NCBI RefSeq assembly: GCF_907164915.1
Contig: NC_061866.1
Coordinates: forward strand, 24,197,905-24,261,904
DNA: 64,000 nucleotides
From: Impatiens glandulifera
Taxonomy: Eukaryota > Streptophyta > Magnoliopsida > Ericales > Balsaminaceae
Reading direction: 5' to 3'
Shown here: positions 1-9,330 of the stretch, piece by piece
Layout: every line of letters starts with the position of its first letter
How positions within the stretch are numbered: position 1 is the stretch's first letter
The notes under the pieces: generated by a model
Told to the model about the DNA's origin: nothing
What the model saw: only the letters and a program-made list of their open reading frames with translations
Databases searched by the model: none
Translations under genes and position numbers: made by a program

Positions 1-2
1 AG

Positions 3-323
3 TATCTTGCAGCTGGCAGTTGTTGCTCTCAAGTTCTGTGGATTCAACAACAGCTCAGGGACTATGGGATTGAGGCTGATGAATCTCTAATTTTCTGCGA
101 CAATACGAGTGCTATCGCAATCACATACAATCCAGTTCTGCATTCTCAGACAAAGCATATTAAAATAAGGCATCACTTCATCCGAGAACACGTGAATTAG
201 AAGCAGATTCGTCTTGAACATGTTTCTACAGATCAACAAACTATAAACATTTTCACGAAACCCCTACCGGAAGCTAAGTTTTCTCACTTTAGAAACATGC
301 TAGGTCTTGTTGATCTTGATTGA
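3..323 (+). pseudogene. E1 pol C-terminus (RNase H), degenerate
   Basis: In the frame starting at base 3 the translation shows the copia RNase H landmarks YLAAGSCC, FCDNTSAIAITYNPVLHS and KHIKIRHHFIREHV, then FTKPLPEAKFSHFRNMLGL and a stop at 321-323. RNase H removes RNA from the RNA:DNA hybrid during reverse transcription. An in-frame TAG at 198-200 lies where B1 has the sense codon GAG, so the polyprotein is broken. The rest of pol is outside the window. Confidence 0.9.
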
Positions 324-809
324 TGTGATTAAGTGCATAAATTGAGGGGGAACGTATTGTTCAAAATGCAACTAAACAGACATGAAAGACAGAGGTCTTA
401 ATTCATCCTAAGGATTCAGGGTTTGAGAAACACAGCTACTTAGACGTACGTCTACTCTAGCAGTTTAATCTTCCTTTGGAATCACTGTCTTGGTTATATT
501 AACCTGCATGGTTAGACAAATACGTCTAAAAGACGTTAGACGTTTTTACGTCATGAGCAAGAGGATGCTCACGTCTAACCAGACACGCGTGTCGCACATG
601 GTGTTATTGCACAATTAGACGTATACGTCTAATAGACTGATTTTCAAAAGGAAGTTGAAAATATGAAAAGGAGAATAAACGTCCAACTACTTGTGTAATT
701 AGACCCTTCATCTTCTGGCTATTTGGACAATTGTTCTTTGCTTATGTTTCTGCTCAAGTGCATTTTCCCGCCGAAAATCAAATCAGTCATTCCTCAAAAG
801 AATTGAAGA
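324..809 (+). other. E1 spacer between pol and accessory gene
   Basis: No coding potential. A purine run (GAGGGGGA, about 343-350) follows the pol stop, at the place where B1, B2 and A have a purine-rich post-pol stem-loop. Several copies of the TTAGACGT/ACGTCTAA motif occur at about 440-640, the same motif that is massively repeated in the E1 LTR. Confidence 0.5.
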
Positions 810-830
810 CACGTGTCTCTCAATATATAA
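810..830 (+). promoter_or_regulatory. E1 internal promoter: G-box and TATA box before the xORF
   Basis: CACGTG (810-815) is followed by TATATAA (824-830), about 255 bp upstream of the accessory ATG at 1086. The leader ends in a CT run (about 1031-1046). The leader is longer than in A, B1 and B2 (about 80-110 bp), so this promoter is less certain than those. Confidence 0.55.
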
Positions 831-1085
831 GGAATGACTAATATTTCTGACAACTTTTGCTTGTACATTTAGTATTAACTGTTCGGTTTCATGCTAATAT
901 TAAATGCTGCATTTATTGGGAATAGACCTTTGAGTTCTTGACGGTAGGAGTAATCATTAGATATTCTCTACATGATTAGACCTTGATATTTATTGAATTA
1001 TTCATTCTAAAGATAAGAGTTCTTTGAAATCCATCTCTCTCTCTCTCGAATTCGAATCGACTAAGCTATTTTTTATCAAGTCGAA

Positions 1086-1868
1086 ATGTCTCTCTTCCGT
1101 CCAAAATCGATTCAAGTGGATTTTAAATTCGTATCCACGCTAAAATCCCCTGGCATGCACAAAATGTTTGAATCTCTGAAAGCCTCTGGGCTAAGAAAGT
1201 TCCTCACCCCTCATGAATTCTATCACGAACAGGTTGTCCGTGAATTCTTCAAAACTGTGGGCTTTTATCAGGACAAAATCGTTGCTGGGATTGTCATGGG
1301 CCAAATGATTTGCATATCCGAAGAGTCATTCGGTATGTTCTTTCAACTTCCCTCCGCAGGTATTCAGGAATTTCCTCGATCTCCTCCTGAAATCATGTTT
1401 ACTATGATAAAAGTCTTCTCTGATTCTCCTCAAATGGACATCTATGAGAAGAAAAATCTTCTGAAAGATGAATTTGCTCTTTTAAGTGAAATCATCTCTA
1501 AATCTCTTCTCGCCAAAAAATCTTCATACCACTTTTGTTCCAAAGTATTCGAGATAATGGTGTCTATCACAAGGGGTGTGCCAGTCAATTGGACAAGCTT
1601 CCTCTTCGGAAATATGGTCAGAATGGTTGTTGCCCGGAAAACGATCTTTAGTTTTGACGGTCCTTTCAGTGCCTACCTCTGTTTTCTTCTGGATCAATTG
1701 GGTAAAAGTTTTCATCTTCCCTCAAAAATTATGAACAATCAGAAGGTTGTGGAATACGTTCTTAGGGTGAAGAAGCTTAAGACCAAGAAAAGAAAGAGAG
1801 ATGTCTCTAACCCTCCTCTAACCGCAGTCTTAGAGACCTCCTACATTGAAGATCATCCTTTCAAGTGA
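1086..1868 (+). CDS. E1 accessory protein (xORF family), intact 260 aa
   Basis: An uninterrupted 260-codon frame lies between pol and the 3' LTR. No enzyme family is recognised. It shares the xORF domain of A, B1 and B2: IQVDF near the N-terminus, SGLRKFL at about 35, VVREFF at about 50, an ISEESF...FQLPS block at about 80, and a VPVNW...LF block at about 160. The C-terminus is basic (KKLKTKKRKRD, about residues 230-240), which could be a nuclear localisation signal. No signal peptide or membrane segment is visible, so it is not envelope-like. A putative promoter lies upstream. The open frame in an element whose pol is broken is notable. Function unknown. Confidence 0.82.
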   Translation: MSLFRPKSIQVDFKFVSTLKSPGMHKMFESLKASGLRKFLTPHEFYHEQVVREFFKTVGFYQDKIVAGIVMGQMICISEESFGMFFQLPSAGIQEFPRSPPEIMFTMIKVFSDSPQMDIYEKKNLLKDEFALLSEIISKSLLAKKSSYHFCSKVFEIMVSITRGVPVNWTSFLFGNMVRMVVARKTIFSFDGPFSAYLCFLLDQLGKSFHLPSKIMNNQKVVEYVLRVKKLKTKKRKRDVSNPPLTAVLETSYIEDHPFK

Positions 1869-2126
1869 TAAGATTAGGAAGAAGGAGAAGAAGAAGATTA
1901 GAATAGATATCATTTTCATTTAAGATGAAATTTTTTGGATCTTTTGATGATGTTTATGCTGTGAAATTATTTTGGTCATTTTGAACAATGTTTTATGTGT
2001 TTCTTCTGAAAACATTCATATATGGGCATTTTCTGATCATAATATTTTGAATGCTATATTTGGGGTTTGTTTATTTATATGATGAATGCGTATTTTAGTA
2101 TATATATGCAGGTTTTAAATTTCATC
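1869..2126 (+). other. E1 accessory gene 3' flank
   Basis: AT-rich, non-coding. A short inverted repeat TTTCAT/ATGAAA lies around 1915-1932. The conserved-loop hairpin found after xORF1 and xORF2 of A, B1 and B2 is not present here. Confidence 0.4.
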
Positions 2127-2142
2127 ATAAAAAGGGGGAAAT
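2127..2142 (+). other. E1 polypurine tract
   Basis: An A5G5-type purine run lies directly before the LTR start TGTTGGG. It has the position and composition of a plus-strand primer for reverse transcription. Confidence 0.85.
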
Positions 2143-2287
2143 TGTTGGGTCAAATTATTTTGACTATGTGTTGAAATAGTTTGACTATTGGGATTTTGAT
2201 GATGAAATGACTTATGCTCTTTGATGCAGGTGTATCAAAATCATAGTTCATGAGACTTGGCTCTAATGAGGCTCTTTAGACCGATTT

Positions 2288-3420
2288 GGCATTAGATGCA
2301 CATAATTAGACGTGTTGTCTAACTCGCGGAATTAGACGTGCAATCTAAGGTATACGGAATTAAATGTGCAGTCTAACTTAGTGGAGTTAGACGTGCGGTC
2401 TAATGTATACGGAATTATACGTGTAGTTTAACTCAGTGGAATTAGACGTGTAGTCTAATTTAGTGGAGTAAGACGTGCAATCTAATGTATATGGAATTAG
2501 ACGTGCAGTCTAACTTAGTGGAGTTAGACGTGCAGTCTAATGTATACCGAATTAGACGTGCAGTCTAACTCAGTCGAGTTAGATGTGTAGTCTAATATAT
2601 ACGGAATTAGACGTGCAGTCTAACTTAGTGGAGTTAGACGTGCAGTCTAATATATACGGAATTAAACGTGTAGTCTAACTCAGCGGAGTTAGACGTGCAG
2701 TCTATTGGATTGTGAAAATTAGACATGTAGTCTAACTCCTTCACACAAGTCTGAAATAGAACCGGAATTAGACGTGTAGTCTAACTCAGTGGAGTTAGAC
2801 GTGTAGTCTAATGGTTAGTGAAAGATTAGACGTGAAGTCTAATTAGTGAAAGTTAGACGTGTAGTCTAACTCCTTCAGACAAGTCTGAAGTAAAACCCGA
2901 ATTAGACGTGCAGTCTAACATAGTGGAGTTAGACGTGCAGTATAATGGTTTGTGAATGATTAAACGTGAAGTCTAATTAGTGAAAGTTAGACAATGTCGT
3001 CTAACTCCTTCAGACAAGTCTGAAGTAGAACCGGAATTGGACGCGCAGTCTAACTCAGTGGAGTTAGACGTGTAGTCTAATTGTTAGTGAATGATTAGAC
3101 GTGAAGTCTAATTAGAGAAAGTTAGACATGTAGTCTAACTCCTTCAGATTAGTCTAAAGTAGAACCGAAATTAGACACGCAGTCTAACTTAGTGGAGTTA
3201 GACGTGCAATCTAATTGTTAGTGAATGATTAGATGTGAAGTCTAATTAGAGAAAGTTAGACGTGTAGTTTAACTCCTTCAGATTAGTCTTAAGTGATTGT
3301 AATTAGACGTAAGTCTAATCCCATTAGACCAGGCGGTCTAATGGATTATGCTCTTAGACGGGGATGTTTTATTTTATTAGACGAGGTCGTATAATTGAAA
3401 TACGTCTAATGCTTAGCTTA
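2288..3420 (+). repeat. Array of TTAGACGTGCAGTCTAA-type palindromes
   Basis: Dozens of copies of a 17-18-bp inverted repeat (arms TTAGAC/GTCTAA, centre usually GTGCA or GTGTA) recur about every 25-30 bp. In 2330-2710 they form a roughly 54-bp higher-order unit. In 2745-3290 the unit is roughly 115-125 bp and adds a second palindrome, TTCAGACAAGTCTGAA. Each copy contains an ACGTG core. Located in the upstream (U3-like) half of the LTR. Confidence 0.93.
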
Positions 3421-4014
3421 AGCAGTATGCTTGAAGCTAGCACCCGCCTACCCACGTGCTATAGCTGTACTCTACTCCTGCTCCAATTTCTATTAAAGAT
3501 TAGTACGATAGCTATATGTAACCAACCAATGAATTCCACATAAGAGAATTTCCTTCATATTACTTGTTTTGCAGGTACATCCCTGATGGAATATTCGGCG
3601 CACAACCAGTTGGCGTACGGCCACGATCCTTGTGCTAAGAACCTACTGTGTACAATGGAGGTTTTCCATTGGAAAAGTGCCACGTATCATTCTAAAGATT
3701 CGACCGTTAGTCTCTGTCCAATAATTATCAATTCTCAAGGACAACGGACAAACGACGAAAACTGACCTGCTAATCTACAATCTCTCGATCATCTTTCTTG
3801 CTGAATCACAGAGAGTGAAATCAAGCCTTTGAACATTCATACTGTGAAGCTACTTTCATGATTGTCTTGTGTATGAATCAAGAGAGAGAAAGAATCAAAA
3901 ACACCATTAGCTGAGTGATATTCTTCATCTTGTAAATTGAACAGAGTGTGTTCTGTTAAATAGTGAACTAAGTGTGTGCAAACTATATTTGATTCTAATC
4001 ATATTATAGTGAAT

Positions 4015-4071
4015 CCTTCCGGTAGTTGGAAGAAGGGGTGACGTAGGAGAGTTTCTCTGAACATCCATAAA
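4015..4071 (+). other. Conserved two-hairpin LTR module (E1 copy)
   Basis: CTTCC/GGAAG forms hairpin 1, followed by GGGGTGACGTAGGAG, a second short hairpin (AGAG/CTCT) and GAACATCCATAAA. Equivalent modules exist in the A, B, G and E2 LTRs. Confidence 0.7.
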
Positions 4072-4287
4072 CAAACTGCTGTGTTCTTTCATTTCCGTCA
4101 TCATACTTCATCTTGAGCTTCAAACCCAAGAAAACAATTCCGCCTTGATTCTGTTTCAAGTGTTTGCAAGGGTTTGCTTAGAATAGAAAATGAATTAAAT
4201 CCCTAACAAGATTTCTTTCAAACCATTTTTCATAAGCCTTCATCAATAGCCAGACCCCCGTCTCTATCGATAAAGCCGATCCTATCA

Positions 4288-4660
4288 GAATCTTTTTAAG
4301 TGGCGGCTAATATTGAGAAGTTGCCACTGTCTTGGAACAATTTCAAAAACTACCTTAAGTACAAGCAAAAGGAGATGAACGTAGAAGAATTGGTGATTTG
4401 TCTACGCATTAAAGATGAAAATAAAATCGCCTCAAAGAAATACTTTAGTCAACATGTATCTAAAGCAAATGGGATTGAGCATGGCAAAGACAATAATAAA
4501 CATAATTCTTTTGTCAAAAACCGAAATCTTAATCCTAAAAGAGAAATTTCTAAGAAGTTCACGGAAAAGTGATTCAATTGCAATGACATGGGTCATAGAT
4601 CTTCCGATTGCAAGAAGACAAGAAGAGTTTGAGAGGCTAACTTAATTCAAGGATTATCGG
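4288..4660 (+). pseudogene. D gag C-terminal part, broken
   Basis: Frame 4300-4572 reads a copia gag C-terminal region (EKLPLSWNNFKNYLK, then MNVEELVICLRI). A CCHC zinc knuckle follows: NCNDMGHRSSDC. Its first cysteine position is a TGA stop at 4570-4572, so the knuckle is destroyed exactly at a zinc ligand. Gag forms the particle and binds RNA. The N-terminal half was separated by the E1 insertion. Confidence 0.85.
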
Positions 4661-5140
4661 ACATGGATCTATGTGTGATGATATCTGAGGTTAACTTGGT
4701 GGGGTATAATCCTCGAGAATGGTGGGTTGATATAGGAGCTACAAGATATGTTTTCTCCAACAAAGAAGTATTTTTAATTCTTGAAGAAACGAAGAATGGT
4801 GAAAATTTGTTCATGGGGAGTTCTGCCACTTCTGACATACAAGGTGAAGGAAAAGTGATGTTAAGGTTGTCTTCAGGGAAAGATTTAACTTTGACTAATG
4901 TGTTGTATGTTCGGAGATTTGGAAAATTTTGATATCCAAATCTCTTTTAAGTAAGCATGGTTTTAGAATTGTGATTGAGTCGGATAAAATTATTTTATCC
5001 AAATGTGGAATGTTTGTAGGTAGAGGTTATGCTACTAATGGGCTTTTTAAGCGCAATGTAATGACAGTTAAGCCAAGTATGAATGAAAATAATAACTCTT
5101 CTATTTATTTATTGTGTCTTCCATTTTATGGCATGGTAGA
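4661..5140 (+). pseudogene. D protease region, degenerate
   Basis: Frame 4663-4932 contains WWVDIGATRYVFSNK, the copia aspartic protease active-site block. The usual Asp-Ser/Thr-Gly reads Asp-Ile-Gly, so the catalytic triad is altered. A frameshift near 4930 leads to 4929-5144, which covers the linker before the integrase zinc region (SKHGFRIVIESDKI). Confidence 0.8.
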
Positions 5141-6090
5141 CTAGGTCATATTAATTATGATTCGATGTATCGATTAATAAAACTGAAGAGTAAACCTACA
5201 TTCGAAATAAATATGAAACACAAGTGTGAAATTTGTGTTAAAGCGAAATTGATGAGATCATCCTTTTAAAACGTTGAAAGAAGCAATAGACCGCTTCATT
5301 TAATTCATACAGATGTGTGTGATTTAAAAGGAACACCAACATGTGGTGGAGGAAAATACTTCATTACTTTTATTCATGATAACACAAAATATTGTTATGT
5401 GTATATTCTTAAATTAAAGATGAAGTCATAGAGAAATTCACTCTCTATAAAAATGAGGTTGAAAACCAACTTGGTAAAAAGATCAAGGTGTTAAGAAGTG
5501 ATAGAGGAGGTGAATATGAATCAACTTTTGCCGAGCTATGTGCTCAACATAGTATAATCCATGAGACAACAACACCTTATTATCCTCAACAAAATGGTAC
5601 GACTGAGAGGAAAAATATAACATTAAAAGAAATGATTAATTCACTCTGGTCTACCACTAAACATGTGGTGAGAAGCTATTTTCACGGCAAATTACTTTTT
5701 AAATAAGGTTCCACGAAAGAAGCAAGATAAGAGTCCAATGAGTTGTGGCATGAAAGAAAACCATCATATGAATACTTACGAATGTGGGGGTGTCTAGCTA
5801 AAGTAGCCGTACCATTACCTAAAAAGGTAAAAGATGGACCAAAAATTGTTGATTTTATATTTATTGGATATGCACATAACATTAGTGTTTATCGTTTTCT
5901 TGTGTTTAAATCGGACATTCTGGATATTTATAAAAATACGATAATGGAATCGAGAAATGCATCATTTTTTAAACATGTACTTCCATATAAGTCTAATGAA
6001 GAACAACGTTCTCCAAAAAGATTTCTTGAACTGGATGAACAAGAAAAGGAGAATGAAGTTGAGGTTGAACTTAGACAAAGTAAATGAGTT
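5128..6090 (+). pseudogene. D integrase, degenerate
   Basis: The GAG-pre-integrase region (WHGRLGHINYDSM) and zinc-binding HKCEICVKAK are visible at about 5128-5250. The catalytic core shows the first Asp in HTDVCDLKG (about 5310), the second Asp in SDRGGEYES (about 5500), and the Glu in PQQNGTTERKN (about 5600). Stops and frameshifts separate these blocks. The C-terminal part (5743-6087) carries the copia integrase tail RMWGCLAKVAVP. Non-functional. Confidence 0.85.
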
Positions 6091-6179
6091 AGAACGAAAA
6101 ATTCATTTGGTCCAGATTTTATTACGTTCATGATGGAAAGTGAACCTTAAACGTATAATGAGGTAATTACCTCGTCCGA

Positions 6180-7000
6180 AAGACCTCAATAGAAAGAGGC
6201 AATTAATAGTGAGATAGAATTTATCTTGAAAAAACATACATGGGAACTAGTGGATCGACCTCAAAGAAATAAACCACTAGGTTGATGATGGATTTTCAAA
6301 AGAAAAATGAAAGCCGGTGGATCAATTGATAAATATAATGCAAGATTGGTGGTAAAAGGATATCGCCAATGAGAAGGTATTGATTATTTTGATACATATT
6401 CTCCGGTTATGAGAATAACTTCTATTCAATTAATTATTGCGATTGCTTCTTTGCGCAATCTAGATGATCATCAAATGGATGTAAGACAACTTTCTTAAAT
6501 GGAGACTTGGAAGAAGAAATTTACATAGATCAACCTCAAGGGTTTTTTGGTCAAGGGCAAGGAAACAAAGTTTATAAATTGGTCTAGTCTTTGTATGGCT
6601 TAAAACAAACTCCAAAACAATGGCATGAGAAATTTGATCATGCTATGATATCAAGTGGATTTAAGATCAATGAATGTGATGAATGTATTTATATTAAATA
6701 AATAAAAAATAGTTATGTCATTTTATGTCTTTATGTAGATGACATACTTATCAGTAGAAGTAATGATAAAATGGTTAAATCAACTAAAGATATGTTAAAT
6801 TCAAAATTTGACATGAAAGATATGGGATTGGATGATGTGATTCTTGGACTCAAAGTGATTAGAATATTGGAAGAGATAGTTCTAAGTCAATCACATTATA
6901 TGGATAAGATTCTTGAAATTTTTAACAAGGATAATTCTACATTAGCTAAGACTACGATAGATACGAGTCAACGTCTATCTAAAAATCGCTGAGAGATTGT
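6180..7000 (+). pseudogene. D reverse transcriptase, degenerate
   Basis: Motifs in order: KARLVVKG-like block at about 6335, HQMDV at about 6470 (a frameshift follows), LYGLKQTPKQWHEKF at about 6590, YVDD catalytic box at 6732-6743, and DMKDMGLDDVILGLK at about 6810. The LKQ glutamine is encoded by CAA here, whereas A, B1 and B2 have TAG at that codon. Several in-frame stops. Confidence 0.88.
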
Positions 7001-7029
7001 TTCTTAATTATAATATTCTCGAATAATTG

Positions 7030-7685
7030 GGAGACTAATGTACTTAATGAGTTGTACAAGATCAGATATAGTCTATGCAGTAAGAAAACTAAGTAGATAC
7101 ACGAGTAATCCGGGTAATAAACATTGGAATGCCATTGTACGATTACTTGGGTATTTGAGAAATACTCGTGATTTTGGTATGCACTACATGACACATCCTA
7201 CTATTATCGAAAGGTACACTAATTCTAATTGGATTTCAAATATGAATGACTCTAAGTCAACAAGTGGATATGTATTTACCCTTGGAGGTGAAGCTATATC
7301 TTGAAAATCTTCTAAGCAAATTGTTATTGCTAGATCCACGATGAAATCTGAATTTATAGCTCTTGACAAGTGTGGTGAAGAAGCTGAATGACTATGTCTA
7401 TTATTAGTAGATATTCCAATGTGGTCTAAGCCCGTACCAACAATTCCTATTCATTGTGATAGTCAATATACAATCGTACGAGATAAGAGTTATATGTATA
7501 ATGGTAAGTCTAGACATATACGTCGTAGACATAATACCATTATACATTTGCTCTCTACTGGAATTATCTCAATTGATTACTTAGAATCAAAAGATGATAT
7601 TATAGATCCACTAACCAAAGGGTTAAATAGAGAGTTGGTGTTAAAGTTCTCATATAGAATGAGACTTAAGCCTACAATATGTTAG
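7030..7685 (+). pseudogene. D RNase H and pol C-terminus, degenerate
   Basis: Frames 7038-7304 and 7419-7685 show [14 protein letters not shown], a copia RNase H region ([18 protein letters not shown]), HCDSQYTI, KSRHIRRRHNTI and the final DPLTKGLNRELV before the stop at 7683-7685. A stop near 7304 and one in WLCLLLVD-like sequence break it. Confidence 0.87.
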
Positions 7686-7758
7686 TATGAAGGGAAACCC
7701 AACCTATGATGACTGAAGATCCCAAGAACTAGTTTCAAAGGAACAACCTAATTGTACT
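7686..7758 (+). other. D post-pol region and left TSD of element A
   Basis: Non-coding D sequence downstream of pol. The last five bases GTACT (7754-7758) are repeated at 55647-55651 on the far side of element A. This defines A as one insertion and joins this stretch to 55652 onward. Confidence 0.9.
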
Positions 7759-8975
7759 TGTTAGGATCGGAATGGCCGATAGGGGACCGGGGTCCGACTA
7801 ATCGGTAATCTCTTACAACACAACACAAATTGGAACTAATCCAGTTAAAGACTAGAACCGCTCTTAACAATACACAGATTGTCACAGACTCTTAAACCGA
7901 GTTCAAGTGCGGAAATGTCTATTTCAATCTGAAGCAACGTACACGATTCAGTTTGGAAGGTATTTAGAATGAGTCAGTTAAGGTGGAGAGAACACCGGTT
8001 CAGTTAAGTTAATGATATTTAGGTTCAATTGAGATACTTAGATGTTTCGGTTAGGTTTAAGTGAGTAAGCCGGAATATGAAAGTAAAGAACACGAGGCAG
8101 AATTTTTTATGGATGTTCGGAGTTTAATCTCCTACGTCACCCCTTCTTCTCAAACAATGAGAAGGATATTCACTAAGGAATATTACACAACCACACTACA
8201 CAATCCGAACGAGTAATAGCTCGTCGATTACACCACTCACACAGTGATGTAATACTTTTACACTTGGTAAAATACACAAATTTCTTAGAACAATTACAAT
8301 TTGAAAAGCAGAACAGTTATAGCAACTTAGGATGTTCTTCGTGCTTGAATATATGATAAGCTTAGATTGATTCTTACTCGCGCGCATTGTATTTCTTGTA
8401 TATGAACTTTTTCGTGGTGATTTCACGCGTGTATCTGTCTTTGGCACCATGAGCTTCTATTTATATGACAAATATGACGACGGTCATAATTTTCTCTCTC
8501 TGCTGGATTGGTCATCTGAAGCCGCGCCGATTAGGTTTACATTGCGTGCACGCTTTACCATTTAGGACACATGGCAGACATGCATTAGCCGTCCGCCTGT
8601 TTCAGTGATTTGCTTGAGATCTTGGAAAATTTAATCATCATTTCTTTTGTTGCATGCTTCTGACTCGGATCACAAACCCTTCTTAGGTTCATCATTCAAG
8701 AGATTCATTACGTCATCTTTCACAGATTTCATCGATTTGTGTATTTTTCTGTTGGCCTTAAGATCTTCCATTTTTGAGCCAACCAGAAATATTCTTCGTC
8801 CGCCTTTTCATTTGAGCCGATCCGGTTTAGGGAAGTAGCACCGTTTTTCTTGATTGTCTGGATCTTTTTGAGACAAGATGTCTCAACCGGTCCGGTGCGG
8901 TTACCTGCAAAAGGAACATTAAGATCGGTTAAGTTCTTTTTTCAGTTAAGATTAACTTACTTAGTTTTTCTAAGA
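7759..8975 (-). repeat. A 3' LTR
   Basis: Same family and length as 54429-55646. The outer end is TGTTAGG on the + strand. The inner end reads CTAAGA instead of CTAACA, a point change in the terminal CA/TG. TATA box (- strand) at 8458-8465. The two-hairpin module is at about 8106-8165. Confidence 0.93.
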
Positions 8976-9330
8976 ATATCTCTTTTTTGATTACTTAGAA
9001 TAAATATTCAAAACTTGTAAGTGTTGGCCGGTTTGAAAATCGTTTTAAAAGTGTTTAGTCGGTTTAAAAATTAACTTACTTAATTTTTCTAACAATTTCT
9101 CCCTTTTTAATTATTTAGAATAATAATTCAAAACTTGTAAGTGTTGGCCGGTTTGAAAATTGTTTTAAAAGTGTTTGTCCGGTTTTTTGAAAGGTTTATC
9201 AAATTCTCCCTTTTTGATGCTTTTAGCCGAAAAATATCAAAACCAGTAATATAAATCGAGATAATATTATATATTATAAAAAATAGTGTTATAAACGAAA
9301 CATAATAATGATTTGAGTTCAAGGTAAATA
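8976..9330 (-). repeat. A: iterated polypurine-tract/LTR-edge units
   Basis: Internal side of the 3' LTR. Units of roughly 125 bp each contain (on the - strand) AAAAAGGGAGAAAT followed by a copy of the LTR start TGTTAGAAAAATTAAG. The unit adjoining 9098 is almost a perfect LTR start but lies outside the LTR defined by the TSD. Confidence 0.8.

Larger units (their letters stand above)
1..4287 (+). mobile_element. Element E1: 3' part of a Ty1/copia retrotransposon
   Basis: The window opens inside the RNase H end of a copia pol. Then follow a spacer, one accessory gene (1086-1868), a polypurine tract (2127-2142) and a 2.1-kb 3' LTR ending CCTATCA at 4287. Element D gag sequence follows directly, so E1 is inserted in D gag; the expected right TSD is GAATC (4288-4292), but the left copy lies outside the window. 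The order pol, accessory ORF, PPT, LTR is the same as in elements A, B1 and B2, with one accessory gene instead of three. Confidence 0.88.
2143..4287 (+). repeat. E1 3' LTR (2145 bp)
   Basis: It begins TGTTGGG right after the PPT and ends CCTATCA, the same ending as the E2 LTR. The first half is dominated by a palindromic motif array (2288-3420). The second half carries the two-hairpin module (4015-4071) shared with unrelated LTRs in this window. No obvious TATA box was found. Confidence 0.88.

Noticed and set aside
343..350. Purine run as the PPT of E1, with an LTR starting at about 355
   Set aside because: A clear PPT and TSD-compatible LTR start at 2127-2143, and no LTR-like features follow 355.
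2288..3420. CRISPR-like array of regularly spaced palindromes
   Set aside because: The repeats are imperfect, the spacers are repeats themselves, and the array lies inside a plant LTR with defined ends.
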